A stretch of DNA of 64,000 bases. It comes from an uncultured Muribaculaceae bacterium. Its GTDB lineage: Bacteria; Bacteroidota; Bacteroidia; Bacteroidales; Muribaculaceae. Shown one piece after another: positions 9,117-17,763 of this stretch. A model generated the notes under the pieces. That model saw only the letters and a program-made list of their open reading frames with translations, had not been told where the DNA came from and did not search any database. A program made the translations under genes and the position numbers. Location of the stretch: the NCBI GenBank assembly GCA_910583675.1, contig CAJTYH010000002.1, forward strand, positions 98,000-161,999. Reading direction: 5' to 3'. The stretch's first letter is position 1. Every line of letters starts with the position of its first letter.

Positions 9117-10400
9117 ATGCAACGCGACACCGCGATTTTCGACATCATCAGCCGCGAGCATCAGCGCCAGAAGAAAGGGATAGAGCTGATCGCGTCGGAG
9201 AACTTCGTTTCAGACCAGGTAATGGAGGCCATGGGCTCATGCCTTACAAACAAGTACGCCGAAGGTTATCCCGGGCATCGCTATTATGGCGGATGCCAGG
9301 TCGTGGACGAGGCTGAACAACTGGCCATAAACCGTTTGAAACAGCTTTTCGATGCGGAATATGCCAATGTACAACCCCACTCAGGGGCACAGGCCAACAT
9401 GGCCGTATTCATGTCGGTACTGAAACCGGGCGACACCTTCATGGGCATGAATCTGGATCATGGAGGCCATCTCTCACACGGAAGCCCCGTCAATTTCTCC
9501 GGTCTGATGTTCCGTGCCATCGGTTACAATGTAAACGAGGAGACCGGTCTCGTGGACTATGACCATATGGAGGAGATAGCTTTGCGCGAACGCCCGAAAC
9601 TGATTGTCGGTGGTGCGAGCGCCTACTCCCGCGAATGGGACTATGCCCGTATGCGTAAGATCGCCGACGAGATAGGAGCAATCTTCATGGTGGACATGGC
9701 ACATCCAGCGGGTCTAATAGCAGCAGGATTGCTTGACAATCCGCTGAAATATGCTCATATCGTAACCTCCACCACACATAAGACCCTCCGCGGCCCGCGC
9801 GGCGGTGTGATCCTTCTCGGAAAGGATTTCGACAATCCCTGGGGCAAGACAACCAAGAAGGGGGAAATCCGCAAAATGTCCTCACTGCTTGACTCGGCCG
9901 TATTCCCCGGTGTACAGGGAGGCCCGCTGGAGCATGTGATCGCAGCCAAAGCCGTCGCTTTCGGTGAGGCTCTCACCCCCGAATATCGCGAATACCAGGC
10001 ACAGGTAAAGAAAAACGCCTCAGTCATGGCACAGGCCCTTATAGACAAAGGTTACAAGATTATTTCCGGCGGTACAGACAACCACTGCATGCTGGTTGAC
10101 CTACGCACGAAGTTCCCGGAACTCACCGGCAAAGTGGCAGAACGTGTGCTGGTAGAGGCTGACATAACAGCCAACAAGAACATGGTGCCATTCGACAGCC
10201 GCTCCCCTTTCCTGACCTCAGGCATACGCCTCGGCACTCCTGCCATTACCACACGCGGCGTGCGTGAGGATATGATGGGTGAGATCGTGGAACTGATCGA
10301 TACCGTTCTATCAAATCCCGAAAGCACGACAACAATTGCTGCAGTGCGTGAGAAGGTAAACGGCATGATGGCCGAACGACCAATTTTCGCATGGCAATGA
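9117..10400 (+). CDS. glyA: serine hydroxymethyltransferase
   Basis: 427 residues. This PLP enzyme converts serine and tetrahydrofolate to glycine and methylene-THF. The N-terminal IELIASENFVS and NKYAEGYPGHRYYGGC segments are diagnostic. The PLP-lysine lies in the STTHKTLRGPRGG motif (Lys222). The VDMAHPAGL and late SGIRLGTPAITTRG motifs are intact. It follows the flavin-reductase gene by 22 bp. A short A/T-rich hairpin (CTTCCG / CGGAAG, about 10408-10436) follows the stop, then a larger structure at 10462-10514. Confidence 0.98.
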   Translation: MQRDTAIFDIISREHQRQKKGIELIASENFVSDQVMEAMGSCLTNKYAEGYPGHRYYGGCQVVDEAEQLAINRLKQLFDAEYANVQPHSGAQANMAVFMSVLKPGDTFMGMNLDHGGHLSHGSPVNFSGLMFRAIGYNVNEETGLVDYDHMEEIALRERPKLIVGGASAYSREWDYARMRKIADEIGAIFMVDMAHPAGLIAAGLLDNPLKYAHIVTSTTHKTLRGPRGGVILLGKDFDNPWGKTTKKGEIRKMSSLLDSAVFPGVQGGPLEHVIAAKAVAFGEALTPEYREYQAQVKKNASVMAQALIDKGYKIISGGTDNHCMLVDLRTKFPELTGKVAERVLVEADITANKNMVPFDSRSPFLTSGIRLGTPAITTRGVREDMMGEIVELIDTVLSNPESTTTIAAVREKVNGMMAERPIFAWQ

Positions 10401-10461
10401 AAAAAGCCTTCCGCAAAAAGACTTTTTTCGGAAGATAATTGCCAATCATCAGAAAGCTGTG

Positions 10462-10514
10462 GTGGCGCGCACAAGAGGGCATCCGAGAATGGATGACGCG
10501 CTTGCGCGCGCCAC
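10462..10514. repeat. long imperfect inverted repeat with nested hairpin
   Basis: A 14-bp stem with one mismatch (GTGGCGCGCACAAG at 10462-10475, partner 10501-10514) encloses a second stem-loop GCATCC / GGATG(A)C. It lies in the glyA-plsC gap. It could be a terminator for glyA, an RNA stabiliser or a regulatory leader of plsC. There is no T tail. Confidence 0.6.
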
Positions 10515-10576
10515 ACTTACTTATCTGGGAATAAAAATGGGCTGACCTGAAAAAGCGAACTTTAATCTCCGTGTTT

Positions 10577-11305
10577 ATGAAATTGTTTTTGTACCGTATA
10601 TTTCAATTGTTTATAACACTGCCGGTGATTGTTGTCACGACTGTCGTTACCGGACTGATCACCATAATCGGTTCATGGTGCGGGGGTAGCCGTTGGTGGG
10701 GTTACTGGCCTCCGCACATATGGGCACGCATCTGCCTGGCAGCGTCGCTGGTGAGAGTGAGAGTGACGGGGCGCGAGAATATCAATCCGACGACTTCCTA
10801 CGTGTTCGTGGCCAACCATCAGGGTGCATATGACATTTTTGCCATTTACGGTTATCTCAACCACAACTTCAAATGGATGATGAAAAAAGAGTTGCTGAAG
10901 TTTCCAGTGGTAGGGCAAAGCTGTGCGGCCGCAGGTCAGATCTTCGTTGACAATTCCTCCCCATCCGCCATCCGTAAAACCATGGAAAAGGCTGAGCGGA
11001 CACTACGGGACGGCATGTCGCTGGTTGTTTTCCCAGAGGGTTCCAGAAGCTTCACAGGAAAAATGCGTGCGTTCCGCAAAGGTGCATTCCAACTATCAAT
11101 GGAATTCGGGCTGCCTGTAGTACCGGTAACCATAGACGGAGCTTTCGATGTGATGCCTCGCACGTCATATCTGCCACGGTGGGGCACTATCCGCCTGACA
11201 ATCCATCCTACGGTAGCCGCGCCTGTAGATGAGGCAGACCGCAGACGCGTCATAGACCAATCTTATGAGGCGGTGCACTCAGCGCTTCCCAAACGCCATC
11301 AATGA
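10577..11305 (+). CDS. plsC: 1-acyl-sn-glycerol-3-phosphate acyltransferase
   Basis: About 242 residues. It acylates lysophosphatidate to phosphatidate at the inner membrane. An N-terminal membrane helix (about 10-34) precedes the acyltransferase core with NHQGAYD (the HX4D motif) near residue 82 and the acceptor motif FPEGSRSF about 70 residues later. PVVPVTIDGA, the fourth conserved block, follows. A GTG at 10571 is two codons upstream of the ATG chosen here; the ATG gives the more usual start and no ribosome site separates the two. It is monocistronic, with a bidirectional hairpin between it and nadC. Confidence 0.93.
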   Translation: MKLFLYRIFQLFITLPVIVVTTVVTGLITIIGSWCGGSRWWGYWPPHIWARICLAASLVRVRVTGRENINPTTSYVFVANHQGAYDIFAIYGYLNHNFKWMMKKELLKFPVVGQSCAAAGQIFVDNSSPSAIRKTMEKAERTLRDGMSLVVFPEGSRSFTGKMRAFRKGAFQLSMEFGLPVVPVTIDGAFDVMPRTSYLPRWGTIRLTIHPTVAAPVDEADRRRVIDQSYEAVHSALPKRHQ

Positions 11306-11326
11306 TTCGTAATTCAAACATAAACA

Positions 11327-11364
11327 GAAAGCGGTGCGCTCCGTAATGGAATCGCACCGCTTTC
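11327..11364. terminator. bidirectional terminator between plsC and nadC
   Basis: A 12-bp perfect stem (GAAAGCGGTGCG and CGCACCGCTTTC) with A-rich and T-rich flanks sits between the convergent plsC and nadC genes. Confidence 0.85.
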
Positions 11365-11389
11365 GTATATGATCGTCAGATATGGTCAA

Positions 11390-12289
11390 TCAACATGCCT
11401 TGAAACTCATGTCAAGTCCTTTTACAGAGTGAGTGAGGGCACCGACAGAAATGAAATCCACGCCACACTCTCCATACTCACGCAGTGTATCAAGAGTGAT
11501 GCCTCCAGAAGACTCAACCTCTACGTCCTTGCCGGAATGCTTATGCGAATCAGCCGCCAAGGATTCCGGATCGGCGACATATGCACGTATCCGAGCCACC
11601 GCCTCGCGTGTGCGCGAAGGAGAGAAATTGTCAAGCATGATGCGATCCACTCCGGCTTCAAGCGCCTGATCGATTTCCTCAGTGTTACGCACCTCCAATT
11701 CTATCTGCAAATCCTTTCCATTGTCAGCACACCATTTCTTGGCAGCGCTTACCGCCTGCGGTATACCACCTGCAAAATCCACATGGTTGTCTTTTATCAG
11801 GATCATGTCGAATAATCCGATTCGATGGTTGCTTCCGCCGCCAATCTTCACGGCCTCCTTTTCAAGCATGCGCATCCCGGGAGTAGTCTTGCGCGTGTCA
11901 AGAACCTTGGTGTGCAACCCTTCAAGGCGTTTCTGATAACGATCTGTCATAGTGGCCACTCCACTCATGCGTTGCATTATGTTAAGCATCGTGCGTTCTG
12001 TCTGTAGCAGCGAACGCACAGATCCTTCGACTTCAAATGCAACATCTCCTGGATTGACATGCGCACCGTCCTGGATGTATATCGTCATTTTTAATGACGG
12101 ATCAAATTTCTCGAATACCTTACGGGCAATATCCACCCCTGCAAGGATACCCGCCTCTTTTATAATAAGTTTTTGACGGCCTTGTTCTTCCGCCGGAATG
12201 GTTGAGAGCGTAGTCGCATCCCCATCACCGACATCTTCCGCAAAGGCAAGTGTCAGCAGATCGTCTATCAATTCGTCGCGAGTCTTCAT
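11390..12289 (-). CDS. nadC: nicotinate-nucleotide pyrophosphorylase (quinolinate phosphoribosyltransferase)
   Basis: 299 residues. It makes nicotinate mononucleotide from quinolinate and PRPP in de novo NAD synthesis. The type II phosphoribosyltransferase signature is clear: EDVGDGDATT at the N-terminus, TERTMLNIMQRMSGVAT, the DTRKTTPGMRMLEKEAV block with GGGSNHRIGLFDMILIKDNH, and the ESSGGI / ISVGALTHS phosphate-binding end. nadA and nadB are not in this window. A minus-strand TACCTTTG at 12348-12341 is the likely -7 element, placed face to face with a plus-strand promoter. Confidence 0.97.
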   Translation of the reverse strand: MKTRDELIDDLLTLAFAEDVGDGDATTLSTIPAEEQGRQKLIIKEAGILAGVDIARKVFEKFDPSLKMTIYIQDGAHVNPGDVAFEVEGSVRSLLQTERTMLNIMQRMSGVATMTDRYQKRLEGLHTKVLDTRKTTPGMRMLEKEAVKIGGGSNHRIGLFDMILIKDNHVDFAGGIPQAVSAAKKWCADNGKDLQIELEVRNTEEIDQALEAGVDRIMLDNFSPSRTREAVARIRAYVADPESLAADSHKHSGKDVEVESSGGITLDTLREYGECGVDFISVGALTHSVKGLDMSFKAC

Positions 12290-12332
12290 ATATTATGTTA
12301 TTCTATTCTGAATAAATTCTCATGAATGTTAC

Positions 12333-12348
12333 TACATTTGCAAAGGTA
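12333..12348. promoter_or_regulatory. face-to-face -7 elements of nadC and pgeF
   Basis: TACATTTG (plus, 12333-12340) directly abuts CAAAGGTA (12341-12348), which is TACCTTTG on the minus strand. The two -7 elements form one near-palindrome and point toward each other. The predicted starts (about 12345 rightward, 12336 leftward) give overlapping transcript ends. Confidence 0.5.
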
Positions 12349-12402
12349 GCCATCTTTAGCATAATATGCAACCACAATCGCCATATTCATAATCAAAACC
12401 AT

Positions 12403-12410
12403 TACCTTTG
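12403..12410 (+). promoter_or_regulatory. second -7 element immediately before the pgeF start
   Basis: TACCTTTG ends 4 bp before the ATG at 12415. If it is used, the transcript would begin at or next to the start codon and be leaderless. Confidence 0.45.
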
Positions 12411-12414
12411 CATC

Positions 12415-13215
12415 ATGCAAGACAATATCACATCACTTCCGCCGGAGATCATAACGTTGACAAACGAACGAGGCCTGTTCGCAGCCACTACATGCAGGGG
12501 AGGAACCGCCTACGACACAGATGCCTACTCCGGATTCTCGTTATGCCATTATTCGGGAGACAATGAAACCCATTTCAACAAGTGCCACAATCAGCTTGCG
12601 GAATGGTGCGCCATAGAACCTGAAAAAATATTCGTGCCCCGGCAAACACATTCCCCCAACGTGACAACCATCACGCAAGAGAACCTTGCCGACAACCGTC
12701 CCGACAATTGCGATGCCCTTGTAACCCGCATGCCCGGGATCATCATAGGGATAAACACAGCGGATTGCGTACCGGTGCTGATGTATGATCGTGAGAACGG
12801 AGTGATAGCCGCAGCACATGCCGGTTGGAGAGGCGCCATTGAGGGGATCATAAAGAACACCATCAATGCAATGATCCGGCTCAAGGCCGATTCCGCATCC
12901 ATAAAGGCGATCATCTGCCCGGCAATATGCAGCAACTGTTTTGAAGTGGGGGAAGAGGTCGCATCATTGTTCACGGAAAACCGGGTAATCAGGCATGGGC
13001 ATTTACGCCCTCATGTAGACCTCCCGGGATATGTCAAAGACTGCATAGAGAATGAAGGGCTAATTCCCCAGAATATACTACTCACCAAAGAGTGCACCCG
13101 CTGCCAGCCCATGAAATATTTCTCGGCAAGGGCATCAGGAATTAAATCGGGACGCAACTATTCCTTTATAATGCTCAGAAAGCACTGCGACGAGGCTTGC
13201 GGCGATTGTTCTTAA
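12415..13215 (+). CDS. pgeF: YfiH/PgeF-family purine nucleoside phosphorylase-laccase domain protein
   Basis: 266 residues from the ATG at 12415. The family (YfiH, LACC1-like) was long called polyphenol oxidase and is now linked to purine nucleoside phosphorolysis and to editing of peptidoglycan precursors. The metal/active-site set is visible: the RQTHSPNV histidine, NTADCVPVLMYD with the catalytic Cys, and AAHAGWRG. A longer open frame reaches back to 12322, but that extension is unlike the family and overlaps promoter elements, so I rejected it. The 3' end overlaps the convergent umuD gene by 41 bp. Confidence 0.9.
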   Translation: MQDNITSLPPEIITLTNERGLFAATTCRGGTAYDTDAYSGFSLCHYSGDNETHFNKCHNQLAEWCAIEPEKIFVPRQTHSPNVTTITQENLADNRPDNCDALVTRMPGIIIGINTADCVPVLMYDRENGVIAAAHAGWRGAIEGIIKNTINAMIRLKADSASIKAIICPAICSNCFEVGEEVASLFTENRVIRHGHLRPHVDLPGYVKDCIENEGLIPQNILLTKECTRCQPMKYFSARASGIKSGRNYSFIMLRKHCDEACGDCS

Positions 13216-13636
13216 TGGTATAGGTGACTACTCCCCATACCTCAAACCGGCAATCGGGAGTTATAAGTATGGGATCGAAAGTCTCATTGCTGGGTATGAG
13301 CCAAACCTTGTCTTTCTCAAAATGAATGCGTTTAAGCGTGAATTCCCCATCCACACTGCAAACGGCGAGATCCCCGTCGGATGGTTCCAACGAGCGGTCT
13401 ATGATGATTATGTCGCCTTCGCATATGCCCTCTTCTATCATGGAATCGCCGGTAACGCGTCCATAAAAAGTGGCTGACGGATGCCTTACAAGTTCAGAAT
13501 TCAGGTCAAGCGATTCGGCGATGCAATCCTGTGCCGGAGATGGGAATCCGGCCTGGATACCACCGTCGACATATGGCAACGATAACTTGGTGGACTGAAC
13601 GGCTACATATATTTCAATCTTCATTTCATTTTCCAT
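13175..13636 (-). CDS. umuD: UmuD-like autoproteolytic S24 peptidase, without umuC
   Basis: 153 residues. UmuD cleaves itself on RecA filaments and joins UmuC as translesion polymerase V. The cleavage site is seen as AGFPSP (A29-G30), the nucleophile in GDSM (Ser65), and the general base in EFTLKR (Lys102). Spacing matches E. coli UmuD. A second ATG at 13624 could be the start. No umuC is adjacent on either side, so the gene is solitary. The polymerase could be elsewhere, or the protein could be a LexA-like regulator. Its 3' end overlaps pgeF tail to tail. Confidence 0.88.
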   Translation of the reverse strand: MENEMKIEIYVAVQSTKLSLPYVDGGIQAGFPSPAQDCIAESLDLNSELVRHPSATFYGRVTGDSMIEEGICEGDIIIIDRSLEPSDGDLAVCSVDGEFTLKRIHFEKDKVWLIPSNETFDPILITPDCRFEVWGVVTYTIKNNRRKPRRSAF

Positions 13637-13673
13637 AAGATGCGTTCATAATCCAAAATTACAATAAACACTG

Positions 13674-13703
13674 CAAACATAAAAGTCATCTACCGGCATA
13701 CAA
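13674..13703 (-). promoter_or_regulatory. umuD promoter
   Basis: On the minus strand TTG (within GTTTG, 13703-13701) is followed after 19 bp by TATGTTTG (13681-13674). This is a close match to the Bacteroidetes consensus. The leader would be about 33 nt. I see no clear LexA-type palindrome. Confidence 0.65.
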
Positions 13704-13715
13704 ACGAAAAAATGG

Positions 13716-13746
13716 TTGCAGGAATTAGGGGTATTTGCTAACTTTG
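13716..13746 (+). promoter_or_regulatory. tsaC promoter
   Basis: TTG (13716-13718) and TAACTTTG (13739-13746) are spaced 20 bp. The -7 element ends 7 bp before the first ATG, so the mRNA is nearly leaderless or translation starts at the second ATG (13766). Confidence 0.6.
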
Positions 13747-13753
13747 TCTTGAA

Positions 13754-14398
13754 ATGCCACATGCGATGAAAGAGACGAACACAGACACAGCCCATTTCGA
13801 CGACACAAAAAACGAAGCATCCAGACGAATGGAATTCATGGAGGAGGTTCGCAGGTGCGCTGACGCACTAAAGAGAGGAGAGATTATCCTATATCCCACC
13901 GACACCATATGGGGTATAGGGTGCGATGCCACAAATCCGGAGGCTGTAAAAAGGATATATGCGCTTAAAAAAAGAGCAGACAGCAAGGCCATGATCGTAC
14001 TTGTGGACTCCCTTGCCATGCTTGAAAGACATGTGGACGAAGTCCCGGAAGTGGCATATCAACTCATAGACGTGGCTGTGCGCCCTCTGACTGTAGTCTA
14101 CGACAAGGGACGCGGACTCGCCCCGGAACTGTTGGCTGAAGACGGAAGCGTGGGGATAAGATTGACCCACGATCTGTTCTGCCGCGCCTTGTGCCGGCAG
14201 CTCCGGCGACCTATCGTATCGACCTCAGCCAATGTGAGCGGTATGCCATCCGCACGATTCCATCATGAAATAGCGCAGGAAATAAAAGACGGGGTGGATT
14301 ACGTGGCACAATGGAGACTTGACGACACAAGCGCGAGCCGTCCCTCTTCGGTAATAAAACTTTCCAAGGACGGGGAAATAAATATCCTGAGACCTTGA
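13754..14398 (+). CDS. tsaC: L-threonylcarbamoyladenylate synthase (Sua5/YciO/YrdC family)
   Basis: 214 residues. It makes threonylcarbamoyl-AMP for the t6A37 modification of ANN-decoding tRNAs. The YrdC fold is marked by LYPTDTIWGIGCDATN (about residues 46-61), KKRADSKAMIVLV, GIRLTHD and STSANVSGMPSA. The N-terminal ~30 residues (Asp/Thr-rich, before RRCADALKRGE) exceed the family core. Starts at 13766 or 13826 are therefore possible, and the second ATG at 13766 would also leave a usable leader. The next gene begins 43 bp downstream. Confidence 0.92.
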   Translation: MPHAMKETNTDTAHFDDTKNEASRRMEFMEEVRRCADALKRGEIILYPTDTIWGIGCDATNPEAVKRIYALKKRADSKAMIVLVDSLAMLERHVDEVPEVAYQLIDVAVRPLTVVYDKGRGLAPELLAEDGSVGIRLTHDLFCRALCRQLRRPIVSTSANVSGMPSARFHHEIAQEIKDGVDYVAQWRLDDTSASRPSSVIKLSKDGEINILRP

Positions 14399-14441
14399 TC
14401 GTATACGTCCACACAAACACAACAGACATAAGACAACGGAT

Positions 14442-15866
14442 ATGGCAAACGAAACACGTCAACGGAGCATCTATGTGGCCAGCGATTGGGTGGCTACATC
14501 CCTTGCGTGGTTCGCATTCACTGTAATCCGTTTTTTCAATGTAGTGCAGGGAGTACAAAGTTATCCTACATTCTGGGATTTCCTAAGTGTGCAACCGGTC
14601 TGGATGGGACAGATATTCTTCCCGATCCTTATGATGGGACTATACTATCTTTCGGGCTATTACAACAAAGTCTTCTTCAAATCGAGAGTGGAGGAACTCA
14701 CAAGCACCCTGGCCACAGCCATAACAGGCACGATATTGATTTATTTCCTTGCGATCGTTGACGACCCGATCCCTGACAAGGCGAGCAACTACGAACTATT
14801 ATTGATGTTGTTCCTTTTGCTTTTCGGTTTCGTATACCTTACGCGTCTTGCGATAACGCAAAACACAAGAAAGCGCATAGGCAAAGGACTTATAGAATTC
14901 AATTCCCTGATAATCGGCACATCGCATTCCGCAAGAAAGCTGCGCCGAAAACTGGGAGCCCTGCACGGCCCCCGTGCCGCCGCATGCCATGTAGTCGGAT
15001 ATGTTGCTACAGACCCCGACAACCAACCTACCGATATCGACTTGCCGGTATACACTCTGGATGAGCTGCCGGAGATAACGCGATCGCTGAATATCCGAAA
15101 CCTCATAGTGACCCCTCACCGTGAAGGGATGCAACAGACACTCAATCTTATAAACCGTCTGTTCCCACTTGAACGTCCCATCCTCATCTCCCCCACCCTT
15201 TTTCAGCTGATAACCTCCAAGCCCAAGATACACGACCTTAACGGAGAACTGCTAATTGACATATCGCATGCCAATATGTCTGAAAGCACGCGTAATTTGA
15301 AACGTGCAGGCGATATCGTAGTATCCGCTTTGGCACTTATAGTGCTTTCACCTCTTTTTCTGGCACTTGCCATAGCAATAAAGCGGGACTCCAAGGGACC
15401 TGTGTTCTATTCCCAGGAACGAGTGGGGTTAAGGAAAAAACCATTCAGGATCCACAAGTTCCGAACCATGAAGACAGATGCCGAAGCCAACGGCCCCACG
15501 TTGTCGTCTGCCAACGACCGGCGAATCACCAAAGTCGGACGCGTATTGAGGAAATACCGAATAGATGAATTGCCACAATTCTGGAACGTATTGAAAGGCG
15601 ACATGTCCATCATAGGGCCGCGACCCGAACGCGACTTCTATATCCGTCAGATAATGAAACAAGCCCCATACTACACCCTCATTCATCAGGTGCGTCCGGG
15701 CATTACCTCCCTTGGTATGGTAAAACATGGCTATGCCAGCAATGTGGATGAAATGATAGAAAGACTGCAATATGACTTGGTATATCTTGAGAATATTTCC
15801 CTGACGGTAGACCTCAAGATCATCCTGTACACCATAAGTACCGTATTGAACGGAAGGGGAGTTTGA
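14442..15866 (+). CDS. polyprenyl glycosylphosphotransferase (sugar transferase)
   Basis: 474 residues. It transfers a sugar-1-phosphate onto undecaprenyl phosphate to start a surface polysaccharide. Four or five N-terminal membrane helices (about 14-130) are followed by a Rossmann-like central domain (about 145-265). The C-terminal bacterial sugar transferase domain comes after one more helix: KRAGDIVVSALAL, FYSQERVGLRKKPFRIHKFRTM, YRIDELPQFWNVLKGDMSIIGPRPE. It is not surrounded by glycosyltransferases, so the pathway (capsule, exopolysaccharide or O-antigen) is open. It lies 51 bp upstream of the CLC gene. Confidence 0.93.
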   Translation: MANETRQRSIYVASDWVATSLAWFAFTVIRFFNVVQGVQSYPTFWDFLSVQPVWMGQIFFPILMMGLYYLSGYYNKVFFKSRVEELTSTLATAITGTILIYFLAIVDDPIPDKASNYELLLMLFLLLFGFVYLTRLAITQNTRKRIGKGLIEFNSLIIGTSHSARKLRRKLGALHGPRAAACHVVGYVATDPDNQPTDIDLPVYTLDELPEITRSLNIRNLIVTPHREGMQQTLNLINRLFPLERPILISPTLFQLITSKPKIHDLNGELLIDISHANMSESTRNLKRAGDIVVSALALIVLSPLFLALAIAIKRDSKGPVFYSQERVGLRKKPFRIHKFRTMKTDAEANGPTLSSANDRRITKVGRVLRKYRIDELPQFWNVLKGDMSIIGPRPERDFYIRQIMKQAPYYTLIHQVRPGITSLGMVKHGYASNVDEMIERLQYDLVYLENISLTVDLKIILYTISTVLNGRGV

Positions 15867-15917
15867 GGGGGAATTTGCAATTATGAATTAGTAATTAGAA
15901 ATTAAAAAGTGCTGTAA

Positions 15918-17732
15918 ATGCGCGATCCATATTTACCTCCCAAGGCATACAAGACGGTGCATGACTGGTGGCTCCGTTTTTTGATTTGGCGTGAAAGACA
16001 TGTCAAGGAGAAAAACCTTGTATTGGTTCTCTCCCTTGTCGTAGGCCTTGCCGCAGGAGTGGCAGCCATGATACTTAAATGGCTCATCCATGTGATCTCA
16101 GGATCATTGATGTCGGACTTGAGTGTGTCGGAGGGGAATTACATGTATATCATCTATCCCGTCGTGGGTGTGCTACTGGCCTGTTGGTATGTACGCTACG
16201 TGGTACGTGACAACATCTCCCACGGTGTCACACGGGTATTGTATTCCATTTCCCAGAACAAGAGCCGACTTAAGCCACATAACATGTACACTTCGATAGT
16301 GGCTTCCTCCATCACCATAGGCTTTGGCGGTTCGGTCGGGGCCGAGGGGCCAATCGTGTACACCGGTGCGGCGATAGGCTCCAATCTCGGTCAGGCTTTC
16401 CGCCTTTCCCCAAGAGTGCTTATGATCCTGGTAGGATGCGGGGCGGCAGCCGGCATAGCTGGCATCTTCAAAGCTCCTATAGCAGGAATGCTTTTCACGC
16501 TCGAGGTACTGATGCTCGACCTGACCACAGTAACGGTAATGCCTCTTCTGATTGCATCCATAACAGCAGCCTCGGTAGCATACATCTTCACGGGATACGA
16601 TCTGGAGTTCTTCTTCGTACAAAGCGAGCCGTTCATCATGGAACGTCTCCCCTACTTCATCGCACTCGGAGTGACATGCGGCCTTGTATCGCTGTACTTC
16701 ACACGTGTGATGTTCATGATGGAGACATTCTTCAAGAAAAGGCTAGTGGTGCAATGGCGCAAGACATTGGTGGGGTGTGCCATACTCGCGTCGCTCGTAT
16801 TCCTTTTCCCTCCTCTTTATGGTGAAGGCTACGGATCAATAAACTCCTTATTGAACGGCGATCCGGGATCAATCGTTGACGGATCAATTTTCTACAACGA
16901 CCGCAACGATGTGATGTTCATAGTGCTGTACATCGGCCTGATCATACTGACCAAGGCGTTTGCCACTTCCGCCACCAATGGAGCGGGAGGAGTCGGAGGT
17001 ACCTTCGCACCGTCGCTCTACGTAGGTTGCATGACAGGATTTTTCTTTGCCTACCTCCTAAACAACCTCGGCTTCGACCTTGACCTGTCCGTAAAGAATT
17101 TCGCACTTATGGGAATGGCCGGTGTAATGTCAGGCGTGATGCACGCGCCGCTTATGGGGATCTTCCTGACAGCCGAGATGACAGGAGGTTACGAGCTGTT
17201 TCTCCCCTTGCTGATCGTAAGTACCCTAAGCTACGGCACGATAAAGATATTCGAACCTTACAGCATCTACACGATGCGTCTGGCACGCAGAGGAGAGCTG
17301 CTGACCCATCATAAGGACAAGGCCGTGCTCACATTGCTCAAGATGAATTCCGTAATAGAAACCGATTTCCTCTGCGTAGCCCCGGAGATGAACCTCAAAC
17401 AGATGGTGGACACGATAGCCCGCTCCAGCCGCAATCTGTTTCCGGTAGTAGACGGCAACCAGCGTCTAATAGGAGTTGTGCAACTTGACGACATACGCAA
17501 CATCATGTTCCGGCCAGACCTGTACAAGCGCATGCATGTAAGCCGCTTCATGTCCGTGCCCCCTGCCAAGGTAAATCTCGGCGATTCCATGGACAGGGTG
17601 ATGAAGACCTTCGATGACACAGGAGCATGGAACCTTCCGGTAGTCGACGGTGACAAATACGTGGGGTTCGTATCCAAATCAAAGATCTTCAACTCCTACC
17701 GCCGCGTTCTCCGACACTATTCGGAAGACTGA
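15918..17732 (+). CDS. CLC-family chloride channel/antiporter with two CBS domains
   Basis: 604 residues. The CLC core has the selectivity segments GSVGAEGP, with Glu143 at the gating-glutamate place, and GGVGGTFAPSLYVG, plus about ten hydrophobic helices up to residue 450. GSVGAEGP has Ala where CLC-ec1 has Arg before the gating Glu, as in other family members. Two CBS domains end the protein (about 465-520 and 530-600: FPVVDGNQRLIGVVQLDDI and LPVVDGDKYVGFV). They probably bind adenine nucleotides and gate transport. Whether it is a channel or an H+/Cl- exchanger cannot be read with certainty. Confidence 0.93.
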   Translation: MRDPYLPPKAYKTVHDWWLRFLIWRERHVKEKNLVLVLSLVVGLAAGVAAMILKWLIHVISGSLMSDLSVSEGNYMYIIYPVVGVLLACWYVRYVVRDNISHGVTRVLYSISQNKSRLKPHNMYTSIVASSITIGFGGSVGAEGPIVYTGAAIGSNLGQAFRLSPRVLMILVGCGAAAGIAGIFKAPIAGMLFTLEVLMLDLTTVTVMPLLIASITAASVAYIFTGYDLEFFFVQSEPFIMERLPYFIALGVTCGLVSLYFTRVMFMMETFFKKRLVVQWRKTLVGCAILASLVFLFPPLYGEGYGSINSLLNGDPGSIVDGSIFYNDRNDVMFIVLYIGLIILTKAFATSATNGAGGVGGTFAPSLYVGCMTGFFFAYLLNNLGFDLDLSVKNFALMGMAGVMSGVMHAPLMGIFLTAEMTGGYELFLPLLIVSTLSYGTIKIFEPYSIYTMRLARRGELLTHHKDKAVLTLLKMNSVIETDFLCVAPEMNLKQMVDTIARSSRNLFPVVDGNQRLIGVVQLDDIRNIMFRPDLYKRMHVSRFMSVPPAKVNLGDSMDRVMKTFDDTGAWNLPVVDGDKYVGFVSKSKIFNSYRRVLRHYSED

Positions 17733-17763
17733 TTCTCCAAACAAATTCTAAAATACATTTCCA

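Noticed and set aside
12322..12414. Upstream extension of pgeF
   Set aside because: The added residues are unlike the family and cover promoter elements; ATG 12415 gives normal length.
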